From JACJVV01 sp964581515 (GTDB lineage Archaea; Nanobdellota; Nanobdellia; Woesearchaeales; JACJVV01): DNA of 64,000 nt. Each line of letters starts with the position of its first letter. The first letter of the stretch is position 1. This document shows, piece by piece, positions 34,428 to 43,224 of this stretch. Location of the stretch: contig CAZOOV010000013.1 of NCBI GenBank assembly GCA_964581515.1, forward strand, positions 1-64,000, given 5' to 3'. Below the pieces are notes generated by a model. The model was not told the DNA's origin and did no database searches. It worked only from the letters and a program-made list of their open reading frames with translations. The translations under genes and the position numbers were made by a program.

Positions 34428-35817
34428 TCTTGAACCACTTCCTTAAAAATTCTTTTTGATCTTCTTCATTTGGCGGACATCCTCTTAATGCTTCAACTTC
34501 ATGCCCTTTCTTTTTCATAGCCTGATATGCACAATCCCCTATAGCAATAATTCGACCATATCCAAGCATTTCGTCATCAAAATGCGACCCAAAGAATATA
34601 CTTATTTCTTCAGCAGATATATCTTTAAGGCTGTGTAATGTAGTCCATACACTGTTGAGACATCCAGAACAGGGTTTCCCGTCTAAAAGTTCAAAATCTG
34701 GATGTGGACTTATTTTTTGGTCTGCAGCTTTAAATTTTTTCTTTATAACATCTACTTCTTCACCTATGATTTGTATCTTTTTCATATCAGATACACCTAA
34801 TCCTAATTTAGAGGCTTCTTTGATATGTTTTGCTACATTGAGTCCTATTATATGACATATTGCTGTGTCAAGTGCGACAGGATCTTTTCCTGCAAAAATA
34901 AGCTCTAAGTTTGCTGGTTCACCTAATGCACCAGGTCCCATTCCTTCTAAGGCAATTGATCCATCTGCTATAGTTACATATTCTGGAAGGATTGTACTCA
35001 ATAATGCGATCTGTTTCTGAAGATGATCTTTATGCATTACTTTTCTTGATGGGTTATTGATAACCCCTTTCATGTTTTTTATGCTTAAACTAACTCCTGT
35101 CTGAAAATGTGTTTTTATGACTGGGACATTTATTATCTTATCTGCTTTGAATATTTCTTCTGAAACCTGAACTACTCTTTTTTTCCCTTCGATATTTATC
35201 TCTTTATTTATGAATTTAGTCTTTAGTAAGTCTATGAATTTAATGTTGTATTTATTACAAAGATCAAAGTAACCTGATTTTTTTATTGCAGTCATATGAT
35301 CTATCATCTCTAGACTACCTTCAGCTATTATGATATTATCTCTCTTATGTCCATTTTCTATGAGATATTGTATTATTCCTTCAACAACAAGAGGATTTGT
35401 CACAATTCCTGATGATGGGCTTTTTGCAACTACAATATTGGGTTTGATTAATACTTTATCTTCAGGTTTTATATCAAGACCACCAATAAGTTTAATAACT
35501 CTTTTTGTTGCACTTATTATACTATAGCCTATTTTGCTGGTAGCTACTATTATTTTATCTGTTTTATCTATTGTTAAGAATTTATCTCCTATTTTATATT
35601 CTTTGAATGTTTTTTTGATATGAAAATCTCCGTTTTCGTCTTTAAGAAGCACATCAAAATAAGGAGCTTTTCTATGTCCAGTTGATTCAACAAATACTTT
35701 TGTGATGCCTTCTACAATAAATTCATTTGATGAGCTATGTTTTATTTGTTCTTTACAAAATAAACATTTCTCAATAGGATAATTCCATGTTTTTTGGCAT
35801 TTATTACATTTCCACAT
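34414..35817 (-). CDS. DUF35-type zinc ribbon/OB fused to a DUF362 domain
   Basis: 467 residues. Residues 1-24 form a zinc ribbon (Cys4, Cys7, Cys18, Cys21) and about 28-85 an OB-like fold (VEGITKVFVEST...FKEYKIGDKF), as in DUF35 proteins that scaffold archaeal thiolase-HMG-CoA synthase. From about residue 105 to the end it is DUF362 (VLIKPNIVVAKSPSSGIVTNP; VPVIKTHFQTGVSLSIKNMKG; ADGSIALEGMGPGALGEP; DPVALDTAICHIIG; CSGCLNS). DUF362 function is unknown; some members bind Fe-S clusters. The thiolase gene lies 1 bp upstream, the usual place of a separate DUF35. I do not know of this fusion. Confidence 0.8.
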   Translation of the reverse strand: MWKCNKCQKTWNYPIEKCLFCKEQIKHSSSNEFIVEGITKVFVESTGHRKAPYFDVLLKDENGDFHIKKTFKEYKIGDKFLTIDKTDKIIVATSKIGYSIISATKRVIKLIGGLDIKPEDKVLIKPNIVVAKSPSSGIVTNPLVVEGIIQYLIENGHKRDNIIIAEGSLEMIDHMTAIKKSGYFDLCNKYNIKFIDLLKTKFINKEINIEGKKRVVQVSEEIFKADKIINVPVIKTHFQTGVSLSIKNMKGVINNPSRKVMHKDHLQKQIALLSTILPEYVTIADGSIALEGMGPGALGEPANLELIFAGKDPVALDTAICHIIGLNVAKHIKEASKLGLGVSDMKKIQIIGEEVDVIKKKFKAADQKISPHPDFELLDGKPCSGCLNSVWTTLHSLKDISAEEISIFFGSHFDDEMLGYGRIIAIGDCAYQAMKKKGHEVEALRGCPPNEEDQKEFLRKWFKNDKR

Positions 35818-35818
35818 T

Positions 35819-36949
35819 TTATTTCTTTAAAATATGCACAGCACAAGTGCCACCTACTCCTCCAATGTTTTGTGTAAGGCCTATATTTGCATTCTTTACT
35901 TGTCTTTCTCCAGCTTCTCCCCTTAATTGTGTCACTATTTCATATACTTGACTACATCCTGTTGCCCCTATCGGATGTCCATTAGCTTTGAGTCCTCCAC
36001 TTGTACCTATGGGAATTCTTCCTTTTAGCATAGTATCATTATTTCTAATTAAAGTTTTACTTTCTCCTGGTTTGCAGAATCCTAAATCTTCTATAGCAAT
36101 GAGCTCAGCGATTGTAAAACAATCATGTACTTCTGCTAAGTCAATATCTTGCGGTGATATTTTTGCTTGTTGATAAGCAGATTTAGCTGCTATCTTAGTG
36201 GCACAAAAGGAAGTTATGTCTTTTCTTTGGGAGAGTGATATTGTATCTGTTGCAAGAGCAGATCCGATAATTTCAATATCTCTCTCAGATTTCTTCTCTT
36301 TTGATAATATTAAAGCAGCTGCTCCATCTGTAACAGGACTACAATCAAATAACCTTAATGGACTTGATATCATCAATGATGTTTTTATCATTTCTAAAGT
36401 TACTTTTTTATGACTAAAATGAGCTAATTCGTTTAAGTTTGCATTCAGATGATCCTTATATGCAACTAATGCCAAATCATCTGATGTTGTGCCATATTTT
36501 ATCATGTGCTGTTGTGCAATCAATGCGTAACTGGCTGGGAATATCAATCCTTCTTTTTGGTCAAGTATAACATCTCCTGCTGATCCTATGCATTTACTAG
36601 AATCATATGCATTAATATTTGTCATTTTTTCAACACCAATAACCATTATATTTTGAAATTTGTCAATCATCTGACAAGCTTGATATATTGCTGTCCCAGA
36701 TGAGGCACAAGCTGATTCTATCCTTATAATTGGAATATGAATTCCAGGTAGAATACTTGCAATTAATGAATTAAGATGAAGTTGATTTTGTAAGGGACCT
36801 GTTGCGAAGCTTGCAACATAGATTAGGTCAATATCTTTAATATCTTTACCACTATCATCAAGTGCCTTAGATATGGCTTCATATGCCATTTCTGGTATTG
36901 TCTTATTGATTATACCAAATTTTGTTTTTCCTATGCCACTTATGAACAT
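35819..36949 (-). CDS. Thiolase-family acyl-CoA acyltransferase
   Basis: 376 residues, archaeal/SCP-x type thiolase fold. The nucleophile is Cys81 in ESACASSGTA. The C-terminal active-site blocks are GGLKANGHPIGATGC (His) and GGVGGTCAVHIL (second Cys). In archaea such thiolases act with DUF35 partners in mevalonate synthesis, normally next to HMG-CoA synthase. No HMG-CoA synthase is seen here, and the operon instead continues with DUF35-DUF362 and a sugar acyltransferase. It may therefore make or use a special acyl-CoA. Housekeeping acetoacetyl-CoA synthesis is the alternative. Confidence 0.88.
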   Translation of the reverse strand: MFISGIGKTKFGIINKTIPEMAYEAISKALDDSGKDIKDIDLIYVASFATGPLQNQLHLNSLIASILPGIHIPIIRIESACASSGTAIYQACQMIDKFQNIMVIGVEKMTNINAYDSSKCIGSAGDVILDQKEGLIFPASYALIAQQHMIKYGTTSDDLALVAYKDHLNANLNELAHFSHKKVTLEMIKTSLMISSPLRLFDCSPVTDGAAALILSKEKKSERDIEIIGSALATDTISLSQRKDITSFCATKIAAKSAYQQAKISPQDIDLAEVHDCFTIAELIAIEDLGFCKPGESKTLIRNNDTMLKGRIPIGTSGGLKANGHPIGATGCSQVYEIVTQLRGEAGERQVKNANIGLTQNIGGVGGTCAVHILKK

Positions 36950-37049
36950 TTTCTCCCCCTATATTTTGCTTATTGAATAGTATTTTTAAAGCTTACTGTA
37001 TTAATCCTGTTTATTCAGCTTAAATATTAGTTCAAGAATTATTGTTATT

Positions 37050-38012
37050 TTACTTCTTTATTTTCTTATTTAGGATGAATACGCATGAGTCTCCTATTTT
37101 GAATAATTTTGAGATAAAGATTATTGTCTTTATTGTTAATATGTATAAGAAATTTGACTTTTCTCCTTTCTCAGAAAAATTAATTCTTTCATTTATACGT
37201 TTTGAATCAAATTCACCCATTTCAAAATAATTAATTAATGATAATCCATTATTTTGTAATAATTTTGAAAGGTTTTTCTTATTATAATAATAATAGTGCG
37301 GAGTGTTAAAGACAACTTGCCACATTCTTCTAAACGGCTCTTTAAGTTTTGAGAATGATATGATGTAAATTAATTTAATATATCGATATAATAAGGCTTT
37401 CGAATTTGGCACTTTAATAATCAATATCCCATTGTCTTTTAACTGATTTGATACTGATTGAATGAAATTAGTGGGATCTTCTATATGTTCAAAAACATCC
37501 ATTAAGGATATTACATCAAATTTATTTTTTATCTTATTAGAAGGGAAGAAATCATTATATACTTTAATATCCTTGATCTTTTTTGTTTCCAAATATACTT
37601 TTTTTGATGGTTCTATACCCTGTGCTTTAAAGCCAGCATTCTTGATTTTTTTTAGGAACCATCCAAATGAGCATCCAATATCTAACCATGTTCCTTCTTT
37701 TTTAATCTTTTTAATCTCTTTTATTATCTGAATGTGTTGAGAATGACGAATATGCTTCATAGATGCTGCTATTAAATCAAGATCAACGTTTTTGTATATT
37801 TCTTCTTTAGATGATGAATTATGTTTAAATATAAGTTTTTCTAATTTGCATTTATTACATTTTAGAATAGTATAAGTGTTATCTTTGAGGTATTTTTCCA
37901 TCATATTATTGCAACAATCACATATTAGTCTGGAATTGCTGTCTTTTTCTCTTCCTTTCTTCATGAGGTTTGGAGATGTCTTTAAAGGCTTATAAATTTT
38001 GTGCTTATCCAT
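37050..38012 (-). CDS. SAM-dependent methyltransferase with zinc-binding N-terminus
   Basis: 320 residues. An N-terminal Cys knuckle (CDCC at 31-34; CNKC at 52-55) is followed by a class I methyltransferase: TWLDIGCSFGWFL (motif I), FDVISLMDVFEHIEDP (motif IV region), LKDNGILIIKVPN. The C-terminal 60 residues hold a hydrophobic helix (ILTIKTIIFISKLF) that may touch the membrane. This layout is common among glycan-cluster methyltransferases that methylate sugar C or O atoms. Its substrate is unknown. It stands alone between the thiolase operon and the divergent radical SAM gene. Confidence 0.85.
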   Translation of the reverse strand: MDKHKIYKPLKTSPNLMKKGREKDSNSRLICDCCNNMMEKYLKDNTYTILKCNKCKLEKLIFKHNSSSKEEIYKNVDLDLIAASMKHIRHSQHIQIIKEIKKIKKEGTWLDIGCSFGWFLKKIKNAGFKAQGIEPSKKVYLETKKIKDIKVYNDFFPSNKIKNKFDVISLMDVFEHIEDPTNFIQSVSNQLKDNGILIIKVPNSKALLYRYIKLIYIISFSKLKEPFRRMWQVVFNTPHYYYYNKKNLSKLLQNNGLSLINYFEMGEFDSKRINERINFSEKGEKSNFLYILTIKTIIFISKLFKIGDSCVFILNKKIKK

Positions 38013-38106
38013 ATTATTAAGCCATCTTGTTTTTTAAACAGTTTTAATAGCTTCTTTAAAAACAAAAAACATTTAAAACAATTTACAAATACTGCCTCTG
38101 AGAAAT

Positions 38107-39504
38107 ATGAAAATACTGTTAATTAATTCAATCTATACCTCGAAGATTCCATGGTTAGTAAGAGGCATGGTTCCTCTATTGCCTAATCTAGGATTGTCAT
38201 ATGTTGCAGCTAATCTTGAACGTGCAGGATATAAAGTTAAGATAATTGATGGTTATAGTCTGAGTTTAAGAAAAGGTTATACTTATTCTGATTTTAAAAA
38301 AGAGATTCTTAAATTTAATCCTGATGTTGTTGGATTTACATCTGTAACACCTAGAATCCAGGATTTTAGGAAGGCTGTTAAATTTGTAAAAAATACATTA
38401 CCTAATGCAATTACAGTGACTGGTGGACCTCACATAACTGCAGTGCCTTCTGATTTGATGACTGATTATGGGATTTATGGAGAAGGTGAAGAAACTTTTT
38501 TAGAAATGGTTAGGGCGCTTGAAAAGAAAAAGGATCTGAAATCTATACCTGGTTTAATTTATCGTGATAATGATGGCAAGGTTAAGTTTCAACGTAGGGT
38601 TTACATAAAAAATATTGATGATTTACCAATGCCTGCATGGCATTTACTTCCAATTAAGATTTACAAGCCAAGTTCAGTGAATTATAGAAAACTTCCTGCT
38701 TTGGCAATGATTACATCAAGAGGGTGCCCATATGCTTGTATATATTGCCATAAACCTATTTTTGGAAATGTATTTAGGGCACATTCTCCAGAGAGAGTGA
38801 TTGCTGAGATGAAGCATTTGAAAAAGCATTATGGCATTAAAGATATTACAATATATGATGATACTTTTAGTCTTGATAGAGAAAGATTAGTCAAGATACT
38901 TAATATGATGATTAAAGAGAAGATTAATCTTCTTTGGAATTGTACTACTAGAGTTGATAGAGTTGATCTGGAACTTCTTAAATTGATGAAAAAGGCCGGA
39001 TGTTACGCTATAGGTTATGGTGTTGAGTCTGGAAGTGAAAGAATAGTAAAAATGATTAAGAAAGGCGTAACAAAGGAACAAGTCAGGAAGGCTGTTAAAT
39101 ATACAAAAATGGCAGGAATAGAAATGAGGCTATTTTTCATGGTTGGATTTCCAACTGAGACTAAAAAAGATATCTTAAAGACACTTAAGTTTGCAAAAGA
39201 ACTTGATGCTGGAGTTGCTCAGATTATGCTTGTTAGTCCATTTCCTGGGACTGAATTAGCAAAATTATGTAGTAAAAAAGGAGATGTAGATGGTGATTGG
39301 GGGAATTTTATGGCATATAGTAATAAGACTGCTCCATTTGTTCCAGACACTATGACTGAGAAAGAGTTTTTAAAATTATATACAAAATTGTATAGATCAT
39401 ATTATTTAAGGCCGAAAATGTTCATAAGAGAAATATTAAACATTCGTAGTTTCAGTGACTTTAAGAGAAAAGTCATAGGGACATTATATGCATATGCAAA
39501 ATAA
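38107..39504 (+). CDS. B12-binding radical SAM enzyme
   Basis: 465 residues. N-terminal cobalamin-binding-like domain (GFTSVTP; VTGGPHITAVP), then a radical SAM barrel with the 4Fe-4S motif CPYACIYC (Cys207, Cys211, Cys214) and a GVESGSE glycine motif. The B12-binding DxHxxG motif is not obvious, as is common in this large family. Such enzymes methylate unactivated carbons or rearrange lipids and sugars. Together with the SAM methyltransferase 30-65 bp downstream, it may modify a sugar or the lipid carrier of the glycan. Substrate unknown. Confidence 0.88.
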   Translation: MKILLINSIYTSKIPWLVRGMVPLLPNLGLSYVAANLERAGYKVKIIDGYSLSLRKGYTYSDFKKEILKFNPDVVGFTSVTPRIQDFRKAVKFVKNTLPNAITVTGGPHITAVPSDLMTDYGIYGEGEETFLEMVRALEKKKDLKSIPGLIYRDNDGKVKFQRRVYIKNIDDLPMPAWHLLPIKIYKPSSVNYRKLPALAMITSRGCPYACIYCHKPIFGNVFRAHSPERVIAEMKHLKKHYGIKDITIYDDTFSLDRERLVKILNMMIKEKINLLWNCTTRVDRVDLELLKLMKKAGCYAIGYGVESGSERIVKMIKKGVTKEQVRKAVKYTKMAGIEMRLFFMVGFPTETKKDILKTLKFAKELDAGVAQIMLVSPFPGTELAKLCSKKGDVDGDWGNFMAYSNKTAPFVPDTMTEKEFLKLYTKLYRSYYLRPKMFIREILNIRSFSDFKRKVIGTLYAYAK

Positions 39505-39536
39505 ATGGAAGAGAAATAGAAAAACTTATTAAGAAA

Positions 39537-40211
39537 ATGTTTTTTATCAAAAAGAAGATTAAGGAAAAGAAAATGAATCCTGAAGAGAAAAAAAAAGCAA
39601 TTAAGAAAGTAAAATTCTGGTGGCATACTATCGATTTTGGAGATGAAATATTCTCTCCTGGTTTAATGGGCACTGATGCACATAATGTATTAGCATCTTC
39701 AATTCCAGATAATCTTAAAGGCAAAACAGTTCTTGATATTGGAACAAGGGATGGCTACTATGCATTTGAGTGTGAAAAAAGAGGCGCTAAAGAAATATTA
39801 GCTACTGATATTACAACTAAAACTGGATTTTCTACAGCGAAGGATATATTAAATTCAAAAGTAAGATTTGAACAGATTGATATATATGATTTACCTGATG
39901 ATAAATATGATGTGGTATTGTTCCTTGGAGTCTTATATCATTTAAAATATCCGTTAAAGGCATTGGAATTGCTGTATTCCATTACAAATGAGCTTCTTAT
40001 TTTAGAAAGTCATATCATAAACACAAATCTTGATGAGCCTATGATGAAGTTCTATCCTGGAGATGATCTAAATAATGATTCTTCTAATTGGTGGGGTCCA
40101 AATCCTAAATGCATTATTGAGATGCTGAAAGTGGCAGGATTCAAGAAAGCTGAGATCCATAGTGGTGGAACTGAGACGGATGATAGAGTAATCATTAAAG
40201 CGTATAAGTGA
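39537..40211 (+). CDS. CmoB/DUF1698-like methyltransferase
   Basis: 224 residues from ATG 39537; the ATG at 39570 (MNPEEKKK) is an alternative, and neither has a strong ribosome-binding site. The sequence WWHTIDFGDEIFSPG precedes motif I (VLDIGTRDGYYAFECEKRGA). FLGVLYHLKYPLKALE and WWGPNPKCIIEML are typical of the DUF1698/CmoB-like group found in many glycan clusters, where it methylates sugars rather than tRNA. It follows the radical SAM gene on the same strand and is likely cotranscribed. Confidence 0.85.
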   Translation: MFFIKKKIKEKKMNPEEKKKAIKKVKFWWHTIDFGDEIFSPGLMGTDAHNVLASSIPDNLKGKTVLDIGTRDGYYAFECEKRGAKEILATDITTKTGFSTAKDILNSKVRFEQIDIYDLPDDKYDVVLFLGVLYHLKYPLKALELLYSITNELLILESHIINTNLDEPMMKFYPGDDLNNDSSNWWGPNPKCIIEMLKVAGFKKAEIHSGGTETDDRVIIKAYK

Positions 40212-40240
40212 ATTAGATTGTAGTTCTATAATTTTTGTAT

Positions 40241-41476
40241 TTACTTATCTTGTGATATTATTGCAAGCCTTAAATTTCTTTCAACAAATTCTGTAACTAC
40301 GATGTCAGGTTTTTCTTTTGCTATCAAATCTTCATCGAATTTGTAATCCCATATATATATGCTTTCTTCAAAATGTTCAGAGAGATAAGGGATCATGACA
40401 TTCATAAAAGAGTCCTTAAAGAATATTGCTTTAGGCAGACTTGAATCATTAATAGTACCCATACTTGAAGAACCATAAATGCTGTAGTATTCATATTCTA
40501 TGTGGGTGGCTTTTTGTTCATCTTTGGGAATCATGGATATTCTATTAACATCTATAAAATCACTGCTAGAGAGCATTACAGCTAAATCCCCTCCCTTTCC
40601 ATCAACTGTTGTTATATTATATCCTAATAAATCTAATGCTTTTATATCAGAGAAGTTAGGAGAGTTTTCTAAAATTGCAGTCATTATTGCTTGATATGAT
40701 ATGAATGCACCATAAGCATTCCAATGTGTATCAGTCTTTTCATATAATCGGATACTTTCATTCTTTTTTTGCTTTAATAATGCTGTTCTAAGATCTACAA
40801 TAGTGATATTTGTATTAGTATTTAGGAAGTTCACTAATTTGTCTAATTCAGATCTGTTTTTAGCTTGTTGATATTTTTTTGGAAGATATTCAGGATATAT
40901 ACTTGCTTTATCAGGGGAAATAACAAGCAGATACTTAATTCCTTTTGAAGCAAGCATATCATGTCTTTCTTGAAGTATTTTTGCAGCATGTTTTAATTCT
41001 TCTTGTGTTAGAGGATTGTAATTCATCAAATAATTCAAATTATCACCATATTCTCCTAGAAAAAACCATCCATCATCGCCTATGATTACTTTTGAATTTC
41101 CGGATATACCCATAGTATTCAGTTTGATATAATTGTTATATCTAACCATTATATTCCTAAATCCAAAGTTTTCGTTGAAATATGATTCATAATTGTTCTT
41201 ATAATCCTTAAGTTCTTTATAGAGCCCAGGTAAATGCCTGATATCCTTCATTGAAATATTTAAATTAGGTCTTTTTGCGAGAATTCTCTTTTCGTCTGAT
41301 GAAGTTACTTCAATATTAAGAATATTTAGTATAAGCGGCATGCTTATCAATATAATGAAAATGATAATTAAAATGAAATTATATCTTTTTTCGTTCATCT
41401 GTTTTAGTCTTTTTAGAATACTATCTTTTAAATGAGAGGTTGCATTATTTTTTCTCTTAATTTTTTCTTTAGTCAT
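40241..41476 (-). CDS. AlgJ/AlgX-like SGNH O-acetyltransferase
   Basis: 411 residues: basic cytoplasmic N-terminus, one membrane segment (33-55), then an extracellular SGNH-like domain. Motifs: GDDGWFFLGEYGDN (133-146), VISPDKASIYPEYLP, the catalytic pair in TDTHWN (248-253; D-x-H-W), and the nucleophile region FKDSFMN. In alginate and related systems this enzyme transfers acetyl groups to the exported polymer, using acetyl passed across the membrane by the MBOAT protein AlgI. The AlgI-like gene lies 41 bp upstream, so the pair is complete. Confidence 0.88.
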   Translation of the reverse strand: MTKEKIKRKNNATSHLKDSILKRLKQMNEKRYNFILIIIFIILISMPLILNILNIEVTSSDEKRILAKRPNLNISMKDIRHLPGLYKELKDYKNNYESYFNENFGFRNIMVRYNNYIKLNTMGISGNSKVIIGDDGWFFLGEYGDNLNYLMNYNPLTQEELKHAAKILQERHDMLASKGIKYLLVISPDKASIYPEYLPKKYQQAKNRSELDKLVNFLNTNTNITIVDLRTALLKQKKNESIRLYEKTDTHWNAYGAFISYQAIMTAILENSPNFSDIKALDLLGYNITTVDGKGGDLAVMLSSSDFIDVNRISMIPKDEQKATHIEYEYYSIYGSSSMGTINDSSLPKAIFFKDSFMNVMIPYLSEHFEESIYIWDYKFDEDLIAKEKPDIVVTEFVERNLRLAIISQDK

Positions 41477-41517
41477 TTTGTTTATTTTATTAAGTTTGTT
41501 TATCTTTTTAATTAAAT

Positions 41518-42987
41518 TTAAAATCTGAAATAAATAAATGGATTATATGTTCCACTTGCTAATTGCATTGCTGAATATATTAGGATTGCAATTAAAATTA
41601 TGATAGATATTATTGCGATTATGCTTGAGATGATTTTACGTTTACTCTTGCTCTTAATATTCACTTTCTTATTAATACTGCTTGTGCTTAAATACCTTGA
41701 AATGAAAGGTACTATTGGTGTAAAGCCTATTAAGCCAATTATCAAAGTTATAATCACTTCGATGTTGATATAAAATGAAGCATAATAAGTGATTCCTGTG
41801 CCTGTACCAAGGCCAATCATAGCTTTCAAAAAGATAATTGCTTGACTTAAGTTATCAGCTCTGAATAATACCCAACCTATGATTACGACAAGCATTGTAT
41901 ATAGATGTTGAAATATTATATTTATATTGTCTAAGAATCTGCCGAATCTTGTTCTTTCAATTGCCAGGAACACTCCATGGAATAATCCCCATATCACAAA
42001 ATTCCATGTGGCTCCATGCCATAAACCGCATAGGAAGAATACTAAGATTAGGTTAAAATATACTCTTGATGGTTTACATCTGTTTCCCCCTAATGGGATG
42101 TATAGGTAATCTTTGAACCAGTTAGATAAGGATATATGCCATCTTTTCCAAAATTCTCTTATGGATCTTGATATATATGGATAATTAAAATTCTCTAAGA
42201 AGTGGAAACCAAACATTTTACCTAATCCAATTGCCATATCAGAATACCCTGAAAAATCAAAGAAAATTTGGATAGTATAGCATATAATGCCGAGCCATGC
42301 AAGTGATAATGTGATTTCTGAACCAGGTATTGCAAATATCTTATCAACTACAGAACCCATCAGATTCGCAATTAAAACTTTTTTTCCAAGCCCAAATATG
42401 AATCTTTTTATTCCTAAAGCAAAACTATCTAAGTCAGTAAATCTATTGTTGATTTGTTTTGCAATATCATGATACCTGACAATAGGTCCTGCAATTAATT
42501 GAGGAAATAATGCTATATATAAAGCGACATTAAAGATGTTCTTTTGTGCAACAGTCTTTCTTCGAAAGACATCTATAATATAAGACATTGCTTGGAATGT
42601 GAAGAATGATATTCCTATTGGAAGATGAATTCTTGAGACTTCTAATCCAGCAATATTAACAAATTCCAGCAAGAAATTTATATTCTCGACTATGAAATTA
42701 AAATATTTGAAGAAGCCAATCAATGAAAGATTGGCAATTATTGCCAATATAAGGAAGATTTTTGCTTTATTCTTTTCTTTTTTGTAGTATTCAATCAATA
42801 TCCCAAAGAAATAATTCATAATAATTGATGTTATTATTATTAATGTATATACTCCTTCACCCCAAGCATAAAAAAATATGCTTGCTATTAAAAGAATAAG
42901 ATTCTTAATTTTCTTATTGGATAAAAAGTAAACTAAGAGAACTACCGGTAAAAATAAGAATATAAATAAAGGGCTACTAAAAATCAT
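41518..42987 (-). CDS. algI: MBOAT acyltransferase, AlgI/DltB type
   Basis: 489 residues with about 11 membrane segments. The MBOAT signature includes SYIIDVFRR, FPQLIAGPIVRY, WKRWHISLSNWFKDYLYIPLGG, and the catalytic His in GLWHGATWNFVIWGLFHG. It would carry acetyl from the cytoplasm to an extracellular acetyltransferase, here the AlgJ-like protein encoded next. The two probably form one unit for O-acetylating the surface glycan. Such pairs are far better known from bacteria. Confidence 0.92.
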   Translation of the reverse strand: MIFSSPLFIFLFLPVVLLVYFLSNKKIKNLILLIASIFFYAWGEGVYTLIIITSIIMNYFFGILIEYYKKEKNKAKIFLILAIIANLSLIGFFKYFNFIVENINFLLEFVNIAGLEVSRIHLPIGISFFTFQAMSYIIDVFRRKTVAQKNIFNVALYIALFPQLIAGPIVRYHDIAKQINNRFTDLDSFALGIKRFIFGLGKKVLIANLMGSVVDKIFAIPGSEITLSLAWLGIICYTIQIFFDFSGYSDMAIGLGKMFGFHFLENFNYPYISRSIREFWKRWHISLSNWFKDYLYIPLGGNRCKPSRVYFNLILVFFLCGLWHGATWNFVIWGLFHGVFLAIERTRFGRFLDNINIIFQHLYTMLVVIIGWVLFRADNLSQAIIFLKAMIGLGTGTGITYYASFYINIEVIITLIIGLIGFTPIVPFISRYLSTSSINKKVNIKSKSKRKIISSIIAIISIIILIAILIYSAMQLASGTYNPFIYFRF

Positions 42988-43098
42988 ATTTTCAGCTCAT
43001 GATTGTTTATATTTCATCTAATCTTGATTCTACTGATGAAAGGAAAAACCTTTAAAAATTTTACTGATTTGATTATATTAATCCTGTCATTTAAATGT

Positions 43099-43133
43099 TA
43101 ATATAGCTAAATAGCTAATATAGTTAATATAGT
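43099..43133 (+). repeat. Short 8-9 bp tandem repeats upstream of the GT39-like gene
   Basis: Four units in a row: TAATATAGC, TAAATAGC, TAATATAGT, TAATATAGT. They lie in the 237-bp region between the divergent algI and GT39-like genes, upstream of a TATA-like stretch near 43190. They may be replication slippage or a binding array. Confidence 0.5.
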
Positions 43134-43224
43134 TAATTTATCATTTTATGCGAGAATAAGCACATATTTTAAATCGGTAAATGATAGAAAGCTTTATAAT
43201 TCTATTACCTTCTCAAGTAGAATT

